This document shows positions 61,214 through 64,000 of a stretch of DNA of 64,000 nucleotides, piece after piece. How positions within the stretch are numbered: the first letter of the stretch is position 1; every line of letters begins with the position of its first letter. Position numbers and translations under genes: made by a program. The DNA is from Crambe crambe (Eukaryota > Porifera > Demospongiae > Poecilosclerida > Crambeidae): NCBI GenBank assembly GCA_963924555.1, contig OZ004584.1:6819001-6883000 (forward strand), in the 5' to 3' direction. The notes under the pieces were generated by a model. That model saw only the letters and a program-made list of their open reading frames with translations. It had not been told where the DNA came from and ran no database searches.

Positions 61214-63875
61214 CTACACCAATTCTGATACTTGGGAATATTTTTTTGATAAAGTGCATGCCAACTCATGCTCCTCTATATGACATAAAGCAGCAGTGAT
61301 TTCTTTGAAGGGAGCTCTTCTCTTGATGAAGTACTCCAAGGTCTCCTGCAAACATGCCTCATTGCTTTCATTGTTGGTGTAAATCTCATCCTCAAGATCC
61401 TCATCAATTCCTATCTTCAGTGCGAATTCACTCCACTTCCCGGCAATGGAATATAGATCATGAAACAAATCTTCTGCAGTCATGGGTGGCTTTACTAAAA
61501 GTGTGAAGAAAGTCAACAGATATAATTTTCAGCCACTCCATACTGAATCCAGTAACCTCGTAGCTAAATTTGGGTGCTACGTAAGACAGTTAAATCATTG
61601 AACATGTGACTGATATTCTTTGTTGTTCACTGTAATGAAAACATGGGATTCTACTGCTTTGCAATCTTGGTAGCTATATATAAGGAGTGCTTGGGAAAAG
61701 GTACGTACAAGTTGTAAAAATCCTGCTAAAGTTTATAAATAGCTAGCTACTTAGCTAATAACCATGAAACCTAAAACTTTGAAACTGAAATTATTGATCT
61801 TAGTTCCATTTGAAGCAAAAATAATAGCTAATTGGATACCAATTACATCTCTAAAACTTGTTTTTGCTCCCAATTGTATACAGTAGCTAAGGTCCTATAA
61901 CACACCTGCTGGTTTTGGTTGTGCTTTCATCTCCTCTTTTTCCTTTGGTATTAATATTCCTGTGAATGGGACTATGTCTGAGTAAATGACGTCGTTCACT
62001 ATTATGACACCAGCACTTGAATGAGGATCACTGGTATCTAACTGAGCATACTTGACCTGCAAAATTTAAAAGGATAGAGAGGTAGCTGATTTCAGATTGT
62101 GGGTACTAAATTTAATTATTTATTTAATTTAATTATTTATTAACTAAATAATTGTATGGCTAGCTATATCCAGTTTATTATTGTCGTTTTTGTTGTTGTT
62201 GTTGTTGTTTTTTGTAAATTTTATTATTATTGTGAAATTTTTGACTTGCAGGTACTAAAGTTGATGCCTCTCAAAATTCAGTACCTCTCTTTCATCTGGC
62301 ATTGGTTTCTTATTTGGTAATAGTGCACTAGAAAATCTGACGTTCGCTACTTCATTATCAGCAGTTGAAGTTGATTCAGGATCATCAACTGGAGTGGATA
62401 AATCCTGCAAAGAAGAAAATTATGTAATAGCTACTCCCATAATTTTTATGATTATTACATGTATCATACCTCATTACTGTGGACTTTGATGATCTGTTCT
62501 TCAACAGAAGAATCAGGACTACAACATGTAGAATTTCTTTTCAAAGTGAGCATTGACTCTTCTAGAGGCTGGTAATGTGAAAATAATGTGCGATCAAAAA
62601 TTGAAGAAGTAGGGCTGCATACATGTACGTATAAGATAAATCTTGTACCTTTCTCTTGCTATCCAGTGGAGGGTGCACTGGTTTTAGCAATGAATATGTA
62701 GCATCAATTCCTGTTGGAAAATCTTGTGAGTGGTGCTGCATTTAGATCGATGAATTGAGCATGATGATATTAAAATAATTATCGTCAAAATACTTAGTTA
62801 CTTCGATGATTGAATATGCTATGTCTGGGAAAGAAGTAGGTCCCACTAGAGAGTAATGTGTTGGCTCAATCAGTGTAGGATTACTGCACAAATTCTACAA
62901 AAGGATAAATAAAAAATCAATCATCAAACAAAAAACAACTTTGTAGCTAAGTACCGCTTTTTTCATTTCTTTCCTGTGATGTGAGTAGTAGTAAAGTATG
63001 AATGCCAACATCACTATCACAATGCTCATCACAACAGCTATAAAAGTGTGGAAAAATAACATCTATGCTAGCTAGCTAGCTAATAGCTGTAAACCATACC
63101 TATTCCAACAGGCACTGCAATTGCTACCACATCAAGAGAGTTGGTATACTCAGTACTGCTTGTTCCTACCACTAAAAGTAAAAAGAACGTGTCATTAATA
63201 TCATTATTATTACCTGCAGGAATAAACCTGCATGAAGTTAACATGTAAAAAATACAGCGCAGTAATATTTATGTTCAGTTAACTCAATGCTGTGCTACTG
63301 GCTAATTGCCCAGATAAGTTTTTGACTTCGAGAAGTTGATAAGATCAATTTTCAGTGTGAAACGTACATAATGGGATCACATGATCATAACATCTGACAG
63401 TTTGGTATATAATAGTCTGACGTGTATAGCAAACTAGACATCATTCCGCCATTGCAATGCAATTGATTGTTTATTATCACTATCTAATAGCCTTACACTT
63501 TCTCTAAAAGCTATAGTTAAGTCCCTACTCACTTTCACTTGTGTATGTGTTCATTGTCATTATAGTTGGGGGTGGGAGTGTAGTTGGGGGCGGGAATGTA
63601 GTTGGGGTTGGGAGATACACCACTGTAAAATTGCTTGAAATGTTTTCGTATTTCGTTTCAACATGAAGAACATAGTTTACAAATATGTATGAAATGTTGG
63701 GACAATTGCCTGAACCCATGGTAGGATCCTCATCATTGAGAATGAGATATTCAATCCTGTTCAATGCATCAGTGAGATGTGCAGGGGAGCTGCAATGTGT
63801 GTCATCTTCATACTCTATGTGAACTGTCAGCTCTTTGAAGCAGCTTGTTGATGACTGGATTATCTCAGCTGAAAT
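61214..63875 (-). CDS. Unit S: DD-type receptor, 5' part beyond the window
   Basis: Exons present: Cys-rich 63875-63533, TM 63171-63100 and 63037-62955, tail 62894-62802, 62735-62649, 62568-62470, 62404-62285, 62056-61906, DD 61494-61214. Linker, FN3 and signal/Ig exons lie to the right of 64000. All nine exons are open and in phase. Motifs: TYYSLV in the homologous exon of D corresponds here to TxYSLV, then IAYSTI-type, ATYSLL, VKYAQL and VIYSDI. The DD contains KWSEFALKIGID and LACTLSKKY. Near-identical to D across about 3 kb, without D's nonsense region in view. Confidence 0.8.
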
Positions 63876-64000
63876 CTGTGACAGTCAATGTAGCTAGCTA
63901 GAAATCTTAGATTGGCTAGATTTTAGCTCCCCATAAGATGAGTGGTCCAGCCATTAGCTATCACATTTTTAAGGTTAGCTATCTGAATTTATTGAAACTC

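Overview
The window is animal DNA, most likely from a demosponge. The reasons are AT-rich sequence full of TAGC/AGCTAGC runs (familiar from Amphimedon-like sponge genomes), many introns of only 50-90 nt, metazoan domains (Ig-like, fibronectin III, death domain) and Ty3/Gypsy elements. The species call is inference.

Almost everything belongs to one tandemly expanded family of single-pass receptors, mostly on the minus strand. Each unit runs: signal peptide + Ig-like exon, FN3 exon, small linker exon, Cys/Asn-rich membrane-proximal exon, two exons that split the transmembrane helix, then several small tail exons carrying tyrosine motifs of the ITIM type ([S/I/V]xYxx[I/L/V]) and ITSM type (TxYxxV). 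Some units end in a death domain (DD) exon; others stop after a terminal tyrosine exon without a DD. I name the units by position. A 1-2305 (left-truncated, frameshifted); B 2714-4431 (dead); C 5333-8486 (short tail, intact); D 8672-12356 (DD, one nonsense codon); X 13265-14041 (remnant); F 14246-17870 (DD, intact); H 18143-20066 (dead); J 20692-22393 (dead); K 26151-28343 (short tail, intact); M 30592-33237 (short tail, intact); N 33435-37176 (DD, dead); O 38767-41969 (DD, intact); P 43830-51625 (plus strand, inverted copy of O, dead); Q 56970-57780 (5' fragment); R 58355-61032 (short tail, intact); S 61214-63875 (DD, 5' end beyond the window). For every intact unit the exon lengths I assigned sum to a multiple of three and all junction phases agree, which supports the models.

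Structure of the array: C+D (about 7.2-11.5 kb) and R+S (about 60.1-64.0 kb) are near-identical direct duplicates about 52.5 kb apart. O and P form a large inverted duplication around a 1.8 kb spacer. K and N share first exon type and 5' flank but have different tails. Mobile elements have broken several units: a Gypsy element with apparently identical LTRs inside P (44868-49345), an internally deleted LTR element nested in a fold-back element upstream of J, a 333-bp MITE inside an Ig exon of C, two copies of a 1.0-1.1 kb TIR element, and smaller MITEs.

How the genes may work (inference): cell-surface receptors with a variable Ig-like head, a homogenised FN3 stalk, and tails that could recruit SH2-domain proteins, with a subset also able to signal through a DD. 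This resembles paired immune or allorecognition receptor clusters of other animals. I cannot name a described family that matches the whole architecture, and it is the main finding here.
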